Shown here piece by piece: positions 7,865 through 15,697 of a DNA stretch of 18,324 nt; positions within the stretch are counted from its first letter, which is position 1, and every line of letters starts with the position of its first letter. Source of the stretch: an uncultured Clostridium sp. (GTDB lineage Bacteria; Bacillota; Clostridia; UBA1212; UBA1255); contig UQSG01000043.1 in the NCBI GenBank assembly GCA_900543695.1, forward strand, positions 1 to 18,324, read 5' to 3'. Below the pieces are notes generated by a model that was given only the letters and a program-made list of their open reading frames with translations, had not been told where the DNA came from and did no database searches. The position numbers and the translations under genes are program-made.

Positions 7865-8664
7865 AAAAGTATCTCTCCTTTTTTAGAATCAGATTCATTG
7901 CGGGGCTTCAGTACCGTGCCGCAGCCTGGGCCGGCATCGCCACCCAGTTTGCCTGGGGAGGCATGACGATCCTTATGTTTTGGGCCTTTTATCAAAGCGG
8001 CGAAAACAATTTCCCGATGACCTTCCCGCAGCTGTCAAGCTACATATGGATGCAGCAGGCGTTTCTTGCCATGTTTATGGCATGGTTTTTTGACAACGAT
8101 ATCTTTGAAAGCATCACATCGGGCAGCATCGCGTATGAGCTGTGCCGTCCCTGCGATGTCTATGCAATGTGGTTTGTGAAAAATATGGCGATAAGGCTTT
8201 CAAGAGTGGTGCTCCGATGCTTTCCGATATTGCTGGCTGCCGCATTTCTTCCGGCGCCGTTTAATATAACGCTTCCTCCGGGGTGGCTGTCAGGCGTTCT
8301 CTTCCTGGCTTCCGTCACTTTTGGATTTTTGGTGTTGATATCGTTTTCCATGCTGATTTACATTTCGGCATTTTATACGATATCCCCGATGGGAATCCGC
8401 ATTCTGGCAACGTCGGTTATCGAGTTTTTTGCGGGTGCAATCATACCGATTCCGTTTTTCCCGGAAGCCCTGCAGCCGATTCTGTATGCGCTGCCCTTTG
8501 CTTCCATGCAAAATACGCCGTTTCTGATCTATACCGGACATATAAGTGGCTTTGAAGCCTGGCGAAGCATTGCAGCACAGCTCGTCTGGCTTGCGGCATT
8601 GATGATCGCAGGCCGCATTCTTATGAAACGGGCATTGAAAAAGGTAATTGTCCAGGGAGGCTAG
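7861..8664 (+). CDS. ABC-2 type exporter permease, first subunit (267 aa)
   Basis: Integral membrane protein with about six hydrophobic segments, starting near residues 21-45 and ending near 238-255. Features typical of the COG4587-type permease are an aromatic-rich N-terminal part, WMQQAFLAMF, a SGSIAYELCRPCDVY segment between helices, and a Pro-rich end of the fifth helix (FFAGAIIPIPFFPE). It forms a heteromeric channel with the next gene product, driven by the ATPase encoded upstream. It overlaps that ATPase gene by 4 nt and has AAGGAA 8 nt before its ATG. Confidence 0.88.
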   Translation: MKKYLSFFRIRFIAGLQYRAAAWAGIATQFAWGGMTILMFWAFYQSGENNFPMTFPQLSSYIWMQQAFLAMFMAWFFDNDIFESITSGSIAYELCRPCDVYAMWFVKNMAIRLSRVVLRCFPILLAAAFLPAPFNITLPPGWLSGVLFLASVTFGFLVLISFSMLIYISAFYTISPMGIRILATSVIEFFAGAIIPIPFFPEALQPILYALPFASMQNTPFLIYTGHISGFEAWRSIAAQLVWLAALMIAGRILMKRALKKVIVQGG

Positions 8665-8667
8665 AGG

Positions 8668-9444
8668 ATGAAGCTGTATTTCAAATATGTTGGTATGCTG
8701 TTAAAATCTCAGATGCAATATAAAGCGTCGTTCGTCATGACCGCGCTTGGACAGTTTCTTGTTTCGTTTACAGCATTTCTCGGCGTATATTTTATGTTTT
8801 CCCGTTTTCATTCCGTCAAAGGCTTTGCCTTTTCAGAGATCTTGATCTGCTTTTCGATCCTGCTGATGTCATTTTCCATAACGGAATGCTTTGTGCGCGG
8901 CTTTGATGTATTTCCCAGCCTGATTCGAAGCGGAAATCTGGATAGAATTCTGGTTCGGCCGCGCAGCGCAATCTTTCAGGTGCTGACCTCGAATATAGAC
9001 TTTTCCCGCATCGGAAGATTGCTTCAGGCTGTTTTGATGCTTGCATATGCCGTTCCGACAAGCGGCGTCGTATGGACCTTTGATAAGGTCGTGACGGCTG
9101 TCCTGATGGTGATCGGAGGCATCGCTGTATTTGCATCGCTGTTTATTCTGTATGCAGGAATCAGCTTTTTTACAATCGAGGGCCTGGAGTTTATGAATAT
9201 CTTTACGGATGGCGCGCGTGAGTTTGGAAAGTATCCCTTATCCATTTACGGAGAAGGCATTCTGCGGTTCTTTACCTATGTGATTCCGATTGCGCTGTTT
9301 CAGTATTATCCGTTCCTTTACCTCGTTGGAAGATCCGACCATACCGGGCTGATATTCCTTCCTCTGCTTGGCTTTGTATTCCTGCTTCCATGCTATTGCT
9401 TCTTCCGATTCGGCTTAAAAAAATACAAGTCCACAGGCTCGTGA
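8668..9444 (+). CDS. ABC-2 type exporter permease, second subunit (258 aa)
   Basis: Second integral membrane subunit, resembling the COG3694 permease group that partners the COG4586 ATPase and COG4587 permease. About six hydrophobic segments are visible. Family-like features are RSGNLDRILVRP in the first cytoplasmic loop, a TDGAREFGKYPLSIYG segment, and a C-terminus ending KKYKSTGS, so the gene appears complete. It starts 3 nt after the previous stop with GGGAGG 7 nt upstream. Its stop codon overlaps the first codon of the sortase remnant that follows. Confidence 0.88.
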   Translation: MKLYFKYVGMLLKSQMQYKASFVMTALGQFLVSFTAFLGVYFMFSRFHSVKGFAFSEILICFSILLMSFSITECFVRGFDVFPSLIRSGNLDRILVRPRSAIFQVLTSNIDFSRIGRLLQAVLMLAYAVPTSGVVWTFDKVVTAVLMVIGGIAVFASLFILYAGISFFTIEGLEFMNIFTDGAREFGKYPLSIYGEGILRFFTYVIPIALFQYYPFLYLVGRSDHTGLIFLPLLGFVFLLPCYCFFRFGLKKYKSTGS

Positions 9445-9581
9445 ATCAGGACCTGCCGATTCAGAACGGACGCGGCCTGGCAACGCTGATCACCTGCCAT
9501 CCTTATCGGCACAACGATCAGCGGCACGTAGTGTTCTGCGGGCGGGTACAGCCTTTTTCCAAAAACGGCGTAACAATCTGA
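9441..9581 (+). pseudogene. C-terminal remnant of a sortase
   Basis: A 46-residue reading frame from GTG (overlapping the permease stop) to TGA contains LATLITCHPY and, shortly after, QRHVVFCGR. This matches the active-site strand of sortases (TLxTC-x-P-Y with the catalytic Cys, then the strand carrying the catalytic Arg). The catalytic His and the rest of the roughly 200-residue domain are absent, and the preceding DNA encodes an intact permease end. The fragment is therefore most likely what is left of a deleted sortase gene, not an enzyme. No ribosome site precedes the GTG. Confidence 0.62.
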
Positions 9582-9633
9582 TATGATTGCCAGATTCTCT
9601 GGATTGCTTTATATTAAATATTTTGTTAAAAGT

Positions 9634-9661
9634 TATGATTCTGTCAAATTTATGTTATAAT
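9634..9661 (+). promoter_or_regulatory. Extended -10 promoter before the small membrane protein/MdoB-like pair (motif copy D)
   Basis: TGTTATAAT (9653-9661) is an extended -10 element with a perfect TATAAT; the -35 at 17 nt spacing (TTATGA, 9633-9638) is poor. The 28 nt from 9634 to 9661 match the element at 18270-18297 at 19 of 28 positions, including TGTCAAA and TATGTTA. Predicted transcription start is near 9668. Confidence 0.55.
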
Positions 9662-9696
9662 TAAGCGCGCTGAAAGGCTGAACGATTTACGTAAAT

Positions 9697-10038
9697 ATGA
9701 CAGAAGGAACGTGGAACGCTATGATCGAATTTATGAATTTGTTTTTCCCGCCGATGATCGCAATTTATATTCACTGCCGCAGGAAGAAGGAGAAGCTTTC
9801 TTTTTCTATGCCGCTGCTTGTAAAATATTGTATCGTTACGGTTCTTGTCTTTGCTTTTGCAAAAATCCTTTCCCAGATTGTCAATTTGTTTTACCCCTTC
9901 GCGCTTCCGCTGGACCGCGCGCCGTACACCCTGTTTGCAATCGCCGCTTCGGGGCTGCTTCCGTTTCTCATTGAATTTGTTCAGAAATATTTTCATTTTG
10001 AAATAAAGGTAGAAAGCAATGAAAACGAAGAAAAATAA
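9697..10038 (+). CDS. Small membrane protein of unknown function (113 aa)
   Basis: Two or three hydrophobic segments are visible: about 10-24 (around FPPMIAIYI), 41-62 (LLVKYCIVTVLVFAFAKILS) and 76-93. The C-terminal tail is acidic and polar. I do not recognise a family. It overlaps the MdoB-like gene by 20 nt, which suggests the two are translated together and that this protein is a membrane partner of the transferase. The start is uncertain: the ATG at 9697 has no ribosome site at normal spacing (AAAGG is 19 nt away), while the ATG at 9721 has a modest GGA 5 nt upstream and would give 105 residues. Confidence 0.7.
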   Translation: MTEGTWNAMIEFMNLFFPPMIAIYIHCRRKKEKLSFSMPLLVKYCIVTVLVFAFAKILSQIVNLFYPFALPLDRAPYTLFAIAASGLLPFLIEFVQKYFHFEIKVESNENEEK

Positions 10039-11539
10039 AGCGCGGCGTTTTTTACCGATCGCGGCCGTCTTTTTCGGCATCCTTTTTATACTGGCCGCCG
10101 TTGTGTACATCCTTACGCGCTGGGTAGACGCAACGTATGATGTTGATTTCAATACCTTAATCTACACGATGCTGTCGCCCCTGAAGGGTACGGGGAACAG
10201 CGTGGTGGATTCGATCCTGCAGGCATGTCTGCCTTCTGCTGTTTTGTGTTTGGTTTTGTATATTATATCGGCCCTTGTGCTTTGCCAGTCCAGGGTATCC
10301 GTATCCCTGGCTTTCGGAAGCAGGCGCAGAAGAATCGATCTTCTTAAATGGCTGCGGCGAATCGGCGCTGCGGCCTGCATTGGCTCTCTTGCCGCGGCCT
10401 GCCTTTTTTGCAATCGAGTGCTCGGAATCAGGAGCTGGTGGGAAAATCAGCAGCAAAATACTACGATCTATGAGGATTATTACGTCGATCCTGACAGTGT
10501 GAGCATTACGCTGAACGGAGAAGCAAAAAATCTGATTTATATCTATCTGGAAAGCGCGGAAACGACATATGCCTCGGTGGAGGAGGGCGGCGCGCAGGAG
10601 GTCAATTATATCCCCAATATGACGGCTTTGGCAAAAGAGCATATTTCCTTCTCGGATAAAGAAGGGCTGGGTGGGTTCCGGCCGTCCGTCGGAACCGTCT
10701 GGACAATGAGCGCGCTTTTCGGAACAACGACAGGAATCCCGTTTTCCTTTCCTGCGGATGGCAACGCAATGGATCAGAGGGAAACCTTTGCTTCCGGAGT
10801 GACTGCGCTGGGAGATATCCTGGCGGAATACGGCTATCGCCAGGAGTTCCTCTGCGGCTCAGATGCAGATTTTGCGGGGAGAAGAAATTATTTTGAACAG
10901 CACGGTAATTATGAAATATTCGATTATTATACGGCAATTGAAAAGGGATATATTGCATCCGACTATTATGTGTGGTGGGGCTTCGAGGATGCGATTCTGT
11001 ATGAGATCGCCAGGGATGAGCTGACGCGTCTCGCCTCCGGGGACCAGCCGTTCAATTTTACCTTTCTGACAGTGGACCAGCATCATATTGACGGATACGT
11101 CTGCGAACAATGCGGAGACGAATATGAGATCCAGCTTGCAAACGTTCTTGCGTGCTCCGACCGCCTGCTGGCTGATTTTATAGATTGGTGCAAACAGCAG
11201 GATTTTTATGAAGATACCGTGATTGTCATTTCCGGAGACCATCCGAGAATGGATACGACGCTGGTAGACGGCGTCAATTATGCGGACAGAACAATTTACA
11301 ATTGCTTTATTAATACGGAAAAGACGGTGGCACTGTCGGAAAAGAACAGGGAATTTACGACATTGGATATGTTTCCTACAGTGCTTTCCGCGCTGGGCTT
11401 TGACATTGAAGGAGACCGTCTCGGACTTGGGACCGATCTTTTTTCAGCAACAAGAACGCTGGCAGAGGAGCTGAGCTATGCGTATCTTGAGCAGGAGCTG
11501 TCAAAGTCCTCCCTGTATTACATCAGTCGTTTCGCCTGA
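10019..11539 (+). CDS. MdoB/LtaS-family phosphoglycerol transferase, sulfatase fold (506 aa)
   Basis: Three N-terminal membrane segments (about 11-34, 66-89, 113-131) are followed by an extracellular sulfatase-like domain (about 168-480). Key motifs are IYLESAETTY with the metal-binding Glu178, GTVWTMSALF where Thr229 corresponds to the catalytic Thr (compare the GTGWTIAG type motif of OpgB), TGIPFSF, FAGRRNYF, TVDQHHIDGY and VISGDHPRMD. The pattern is closer to OpgB than to classic LTA synthase. Enzymes of this family transfer phosphoglycerol from phosphatidylglycerol to glycans or growing lipoteichoic acid outside the membrane. The acceptor here is unknown. AAAGG lies 9 nt before the ATG, inside the preceding small gene. 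The 3' end overlaps the convergent minus-strand gene by 39 nt. Confidence 0.87.
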   Translation: MKTKKNKARRFLPIAAVFFGILFILAAVVYILTRWVDATYDVDFNTLIYTMLSPLKGTGNSVVDSILQACLPSAVLCLVLYIISALVLCQSRVSVSLAFGSRRRRIDLLKWLRRIGAAACIGSLAAACLFCNRVLGIRSWWENQQQNTTIYEDYYVDPDSVSITLNGEAKNLIYIYLESAETTYASVEEGGAQEVNYIPNMTALAKEHISFSDKEGLGGFRPSVGTVWTMSALFGTTTGIPFSFPADGNAMDQRETFASGVTALGDILAEYGYRQEFLCGSDADFAGRRNYFEQHGNYEIFDYYTAIEKGYIASDYYVWWGFEDAILYEIARDELTRLASGDQPFNFTFLTVDQHHIDGYVCEQCGDEYEIQLANVLACSDRLLADFIDWCKQQDFYEDTVIVISGDHPRMDTTLVDGVNYADRTIYNCFINTEKTVALSEKNREFTTLDMFPTVLSALGFDIEGDRLGLGTDLFSATRTLAEELSYAYLEQELSKSSLYYISRFA

Positions 11540-12835
11540 AGCCTGGGGGAATTGTTCGAAATATAATTTCGCCAGGTCTGCCGGCTCAGAGGTCTTCGTC
11601 TTTTTATAGATCGAACGCAGGCGGCGCACGGAAAACGCTTTCGTGCCGGGACTGCCATAGACAAGGGCGGCAAGCGCGGCCGTTTCCGCAGAAGACAACG
11701 CATATTGCCGCCTGAATTCCGTCAGCGCATCTGCGGCAGCTTCCCGCTTCTCGGCCGGCAGCAGCGTTTCTGTGCGGCTTCTGCTGAGAAACGACGGCAG
11801 CGCCCATGCCAGCATGCCGCAGATCAGGAAGCCGGCGGCACAAAGAAACGGAAACGGGACAGATCGGAAAAATTCCGGCGGCACCCAGCGCAGGAAGCGG
11901 AGCACGGCATGAATCAGGAATCCGAAGCCGCACCAATACAGCAAATGCCTGCGGCCGTAAAGCAGCGCAGGAAAGAAAAGCACAAATACGGCGCAGATCG
12001 ACTCCGCAAACCGGAAGTACAGGAAAGCCGGAAGGGCGGAGGAAAACGGGAAAGCCGGCAGCAGCGCGCTGACGCCAGTCAGCAGAAGCAATCCGCATAC
12101 AAGGCTCCAGCCTGCTTTTCTGTCAAAGAGCAGGCCAAGCAGAAGTCCGGCGGGGAAAGAAAAAAATCCGGCGATCCGGACAATCTGCCCGGATGGAGCG
12201 GAAGCGCCGCCATACAGCGCCTGAAAAATAAAAATATGCAGAACAAGCAGCAGAACAATCCCCGCAAACGAAGCCAGACACAGGCCTTTCGTATGCTGCA
12301 GCAAAAAACGGGGCGATCCGTGAGCCTGCTTTATCCCTGCTGCATTTCTGTAATTCAGCAGAAAAACAAACAGGGGACAAACGGATAAAACCATAAACTG
12401 CAAGGAAAATGAGATCCCTGGAAGCAGCAGAAGCAAAACGGTATAAAGAGCCTGTCCGGAGGCATATAAGCCAAAGGCGGCGCCGAGCTTCAAATAACGC
12501 CGCTTCTCCGGGGCGTCTGAAAGAAACCGGCTCAGGCAAAAAGAAAGCAGCATTCCGGAAAACAGTGCAAACGGGATCAGAATGAGCCAGTGAAAGCTGC
12601 AAAGCGGAAGCAGCGCCGTACAGGTAAATGAAATCAACGGGATCCAGCTGCTCAGCTCGCTGAGATAGCTTTCCCAAAGCCCATATAAGAGAAAGCCTGC
12701 GCCCAGGAGCGCAAATGCCGCTGCTTTTTTTGCATCCGTACAGCCGGCCGCTTCTGCGATAAGCTGCTGGAGGATTCCCGTACTGCATGCGATCATGCAA
12801 AGCACCGTATATCTAAGCGAGCCCTTCTGCTTCAT
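11501..12835 (-). CDS. Polytopic membrane protein with C-terminal LuxR-like helix-turn-helix (444 aa)
   Basis: The N-terminal 370 or so residues are almost entirely hydrophobic, with roughly 12 membrane segments, followed by a short cytoplasmic domain. The domain resembles a LuxR/GerE helix-turn-helix: LSSAETAALAALVYG, then SPGTKAFSVRRLRSIYKKT, then EPADLAKLY. This is the layout of membrane-bound LuxR regulators in Firmicutes and Actinobacteria, taken to sense signals in the membrane. Oddity: the segment between VYG and SPGT is about 12 residues shorter than in standard domains, so the first helix of the DNA-binding motif seems to be missing. The start at 12835 (Met5 of the longest frame, ATG at 12847) is preferred because GGGGT lies just upstream; the predicted transcription start leaves only about 13 nt before 12847. 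It overlaps the MdoB-like gene tail to tail by 39 nt. Confidence 0.75.
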   Translation of the reverse strand: MKQKGSLRYTVLCMIACSTGILQQLIAEAAGCTDAKKAAAFALLGAGFLLYGLWESYLSELSSWIPLISFTCTALLPLCSFHWLILIPFALFSGMLLSFCLSRFLSDAPEKRRYLKLGAAFGLYASGQALYTVLLLLLPGISFSLQFMVLSVCPLFVFLLNYRNAAGIKQAHGSPRFLLQHTKGLCLASFAGIVLLLVLHIFIFQALYGGASAPSGQIVRIAGFFSFPAGLLLGLLFDRKAGWSLVCGLLLLTGVSALLPAFPFSSALPAFLYFRFAESICAVFVLFFPALLYGRRHLLYWCGFGFLIHAVLRFLRWVPPEFFRSVPFPFLCAAGFLICGMLAWALPSFLSRSRTETLLPAEKREAAADALTEFRRQYALSSAETAALAALVYGSPGTKAFSVRRLRSIYKKTKTSEPADLAKLYFEQFPQASGETTDVIQGGL

Positions 12836-12867
12836 ACAACACCCCATGACGATTGATCCTGATTGTT

Positions 12868-12896
12868 ATTATAGAAAATCTATATGGTGCCGTCAA
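12868..12896 (-). promoter_or_regulatory. Promoter of the membrane LuxR-like gene
   Basis: On the minus strand TTGACG (12896-12891) and a perfect TATAAT (12873-12868) are 17 nt apart, an almost ideal sigma-A promoter. The predicted start near 12861 gives a leader of about 25 nt to the ATG at 12835. Confidence 0.75.
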
Positions 12897-12921
12897 TGTA
12901 CAGTTGATTTTTATTTTCTTT

Positions 12922-13692
12922 TTAAATATTGGCTGCTTCTGAAAAAGGATTGCAGTCGGCCGGCTCGGCCGGGCCTTGGCCCGCCGTGAGCGCCTGCAGA
13001 TATCTGTAGAGGAAGCCCTGCAGCTTCTCCTGCGCTTGCCGGAACAGCTCCGGCGCCTCGTGGCGGCCGGTGAGCTCATTATTTGATATGATTCTGATGC
13101 CGATGACCGGAATGCGGTACAGATGGCAGACCTTGTAGACGGCGGCGCTTTCCATATCCTCACAAAGCTGACCGAACTGTGCGTGGAGCAGATCGATGCG
13201 GTCCGTTTCTCTGGAAAACAGATCGCCTGAGCCAAGTCTTCCGCGCAGCAGCGTTCCGGCGTAAGGCGTTTGCTCCGCCGCCCGAACCAGCTTCGGATCC
13301 GCCTCCAGCAGGGCGCTTCCTTTCGTTTCCAGCGGGATCCATTCGAGCGCGTTGCTTCCGGCGCCCTTTTTTCTGATTGGAGATTGCATACTGTTGATGT
13401 AAACGGCCGTTTCTCCGATCACGATGTCGCCGATTTCCAGCGTCCGTACATGGCCTCCTGCTGTTCCCTGATTGATCAGAGCGTCGGGCTTATATCTTTC
13501 GATCCCAAGCATTGTCGAAATACAGGCGTGAAGGATTCCGACCTGCGTCAGAGAAAGAATGATCTTCGTTTCGTGCAGCCCCGTTTCGTAAAAGGAATAT
13601 CCCTTTTGTTCTGTCCAGCGGCCGCCCGGCAGCATTCGAGCCAGAAGCTCGATTTCTTCCTGCATGGCGCCCTGCACTAAAATGGTAGACAT
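12922..13692 (-). CDS. mtnN: MTA/SAH nucleosidase family protein with Asn at the usual catalytic Asp (256 aa)
   Basis: Nucleoside phosphorylase/hydrolase fold. MTAN enzymes cleave methylthioadenosine and S-adenosylhomocysteine to adenine and a thioribose in methyl-cycle salvage. Visible motifs: GAMQEE at the N-terminus (Glu13 matches the catalytic Glu12 of the E. coli enzyme), NQGTAGG (74-80), LGSGDLF (153-159) and CEDMESAA with Glu181 matching the ribose-binding Glu174. At the expected distance of 23 residues the sequence is IISNNEL, so Asn204 stands where the purine-protonating Asp197 is usual. A 20-residue low-complexity tail follows about residue 236. The ATG has GGAGG 10 nt upstream. It is divergent from iorA. 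Substrate assignment is tentative because of the Asn; a related purine nucleosidase role is possible. Confidence 0.78.
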   Translation of the reverse strand: MSTILVQGAMQEEIELLARMLPGGRWTEQKGYSFYETGLHETKIILSLTQVGILHACISTMLGIERYKPDALINQGTAGGHVRTLEIGDIVIGETAVYINSMQSPIRKKGAGSNALEWIPLETKGSALLEADPKLVRAAEQTPYAGTLLRGRLGSGDLFSRETDRIDLLHAQFGQLCEDMESAAVYKVCHLYRIPVIGIRIISNNELTGRHEAPELFRQAQEKLQGFLYRYLQALTAGQGPAEPADCNPFSEAANI

Positions 13693-13723
13693 ATTCTGCC
13701 CGCCTCCGTTTCAGATTTTATGC

Positions 13724-13753
13724 ATTGTATCATATTTTTCGGCCTTCCGGCAA
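13724..13753 (-). promoter_or_regulatory. Candidate promoter of the nucleosidase gene
   Basis: On the minus strand TTGCCG (13753-13748) and TACAAT (13729-13724) are 18 nt apart, giving a start near 13717, about 25 nt before the ATG at 13692. Confidence 0.5.
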
Positions 13754-13766
13754 GCTTCGGAAGAGA

Positions 13767-13795
13767 TTGAATTTTGCGGCGCGGTGTGATAAGAT
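13767..13795 (+). promoter_or_regulatory. Promoter of the iorA-iorB-paaK operon
   Basis: TTGAAT (13767-13772) and TAAGAT (13790-13795) are exactly 17 nt apart, and TG precedes the -10 by one base (GTGTGATAAGAT), making it an extended -10 promoter. The start is predicted near 13802. The boxes are back to back with the divergent nucleosidase promoter. Confidence 0.65.
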
Positions 13796-13837
13796 TCCGG
13801 TATTAGATAGATCCTGCCGCAAAGAGGTTGAATTTAG

Positions 13838-15697
13838 ATGAAACAGAAATTTTTAATGGGAAATGAAGCAATCGGGCTCGGTGCCGTCCATGCGGGCGTC
13901 GAGCTCGTGTGCGGATATCCTGGAACGCCGTCCACGGAAATTTTGGAAACGGTCGCAAAAATAAACGACACGCTGCAGCATAAGATCTTTGTGGAATGGT
14001 CCGTCAACGAAAAGGCTGCCGTAGAAGTGGCGGCCGGCGCCTGCATGGCCGGCCGGCGCGCGCTTGTGACAATGAAGCAGGTTGGTCTGAATGTTGCCGC
14101 AGACCCGCTGCTGAGTCTGGCCTATGTGGGGATTAAGGGCGGAATGGTCCTTGCCGTAGCCGACGATCCCGGGCCGATTTCCTCTCAGACGGAGCAGGAT
14201 ACGCGGACCTTTGCCTCCTTCTGCAAAATTCCCGTATTCGACCCGAGCTCTCCGGAAGAAGCTTATGAGCTCGTGCGGGAGGCCTTCCGTTTTTCAGAGG
14301 AATACGGAACGCCAGTGCTGCTGCGGCCGACAACGCGAATCTGCCACGGCTGCGCATCTGTAAAGGTGGAAGACTTTGCGGATGTGGAACGGCCGCAGGA
14401 GGGCTTTGTAAAAGACACTGCGAAATGGGTGATTTTCCCTAAAACTTCTTATCTGAACCACGCAAGAATCGAAAGAAGAAATGCAGAGCTCGAGGGGATC
14501 CTCTCAAAACGGCCGTATAACCGCGTCGTGTCCGTCGGACAAACAGGCGCGCCGATTGCCGTCGCCGCCGGAGGGATCAGCTACGAATATGTCCGGGAAG
14601 CCGCAGAGCTCCTGCGGGCAGAACCGGGAAACGGAGAAATTTCCTTTGAAATTCTTAAAATCACAACACCCTTCCCATTTCCGGCCGATTTGGCTCGCGA
14701 ATTTCTTGAAAAGCATCCGAAAATTCTGACGGTCGAGGAGCTCGATCCCGTGATAGAACGCGAGCTTGTTTATCTGTGCGGCAAATACCATATCGACAGC
14801 GAGATCCGCGGAAAAATTACCGGCGATCTTCCGGCCGCGGGGGAAAACACCGTATCGGAGATTCTGAAAGCGCTCCGGCAGCTTGCCGGCCTCCCGGCAA
14901 AACCGGAAGCCTCGGAGACTTCTGCTCTTTTACCGGAGCTTCCGGTCCGTCCGCCTGTGCTTTGCGCCGGCTGTCCGCACCGCGGCTCCTTTTATGCGGT
15001 GAAAAGGGCCGTGAAGGAATTGGGCCGCAGCGCCGTATACAGCGGCGATATCGGCTGCTATACGCTTGGAAATGCGCGCCCCCTGGACATGGTGGACACC
15101 TGCCTTTGCATGGGAGCCGGCGTGACGATGGCGCAGGGATTGCAGATTGCGGAGCCTGACGTTCTGCATTTCGCCTTTATCGGGGACTCCACGTTTTTTG
15201 CCTCCGGTATTCCGGGCGTAATCAATGCGCTTTATAACCGAACGGATCTCATTCTGATCGTACTTGATAATGCTACCACCGCAATGACGGGGCACCAGCC
15301 GCATCCGGGAACCGGCGTTACAATGATGGGGGAGGCTTCTGAAAAGATCAGCATTGAAAAGCTTTTGCGGGCGGCGGGAGCGGAACGCGTCATAACGGCA
15401 GATCCGCTGCGCATCAGGGAGGCGGCGGATGCCGTCAAAGAGGCCTGCGCGGGAACGGGAGTGCGCGCCGTGATTTTCCGTTCTCCTTGCATCGCGAAAA
15501 TTCGTCCCGCTGCACCTGCTGAAATACGGCAGGATCTCTGCATAAAATGCAAAAGATGCATTACGGAGCTTGGGTGTCCGGCGATTACGGCAGAGCCTGA
15601 CAGGCTTCAAATCGATAGCGCACTCTGTACTGGCTGCGGCCTTTGCACCGGCGTATGTCCCGCAGGCGCGATTAAGACGGGAGGAGACGCAGAATGA
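13838..15697 (+). CDS. iorA: Indolepyruvate:ferredoxin oxidoreductase, alpha subunit (619 aa)
   Basis: Large subunit of the enzyme that decarboxylates aryl-pyruvates from Trp, Phe and Tyr to arylacetyl-CoA with reduction of ferredoxin. The N-terminal region has GYPGTPSTEI (28-37), typical of the pyrimidine-binding domain. CAGCPHRGSFYAVKRA (about 379-394), GDIGCYTLG and GDSTFFASGIPG form the thiamine diphosphate-binding part. The C-terminal tail carries a ferredoxin-like pair of [4Fe-4S] motifs, CIKCKRCITELGCP and CTGCGLCTGVCP. Length is normal for the family. AGAGG lies 10 nt before the ATG. The stop overlaps the iorB start as ATGA. Iron-sulfur clusters and ferredoxin use point to an anaerobe. 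Confidence 0.96.
   Translation: MKQKFLMGNEAIGLGAVHAGVELVCGYPGTPSTEILETVAKINDTLQHKIFVEWSVNEKAAVEVAAGACMAGRRALVTMKQVGLNVAADPLLSLAYVGIKGGMVLAVADDPGPISSQTEQDTRTFASFCKIPVFDPSSPEEAYELVREAFRFSEEYGTPVLLRPTTRICHGCASVKVEDFADVERPQEGFVKDTAKWVIFPKTSYLNHARIERRNAELEGILSKRPYNRVVSVGQTGAPIAVAAGGISYEYVREAAELLRAEPGNGEISFEILKITTPFPFPADLAREFLEKHPKILTVEELDPVIERELVYLCGKYHIDSEIRGKITGDLPAAGENTVSEILKALRQLAGLPAKPEASETSALLPELPVRPPVLCAGCPHRGSFYAVKRAVKELGRSAVYSGDIGCYTLGNARPLDMVDTCLCMGAGVTMAQGLQIAEPDVLHFAFIGDSTFFASGIPGVINALYNRTDLILIVLDNATTAMTGHQPHPGTGVTMMGEASEKISIEKLLRAAGAERVITADPLRIREAADAVKEACAGTGVRAVIFRSPCIAKIRPAAPAEIRQDLCIKCKRCITELGCPAITAEPDRLQIDSALCTGCGLCTGVCPAGAIKTGGDAE

Noticed and set aside
9590..9602. CCAGA-TTC-TCTGG hairpin after the sortase remnant
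   Set aside because: Only a 5-bp stem and no T-tract directly after it, so too weak to call a terminator.
11705..12388. Long plus-strand open frame (227 codons) opposite the membrane LuxR-like gene
   Set aside because: Highly charged, Arg/Gln-rich translation typical of the antisense of a hydrophobic membrane protein; no promoter or ribosome site.
12123..12800. Second minus-strand frame of 225 codons inside the membrane LuxR-like gene
   Set aside because: Overlaps the real frame in another register and lacks transmembrane order or motifs.
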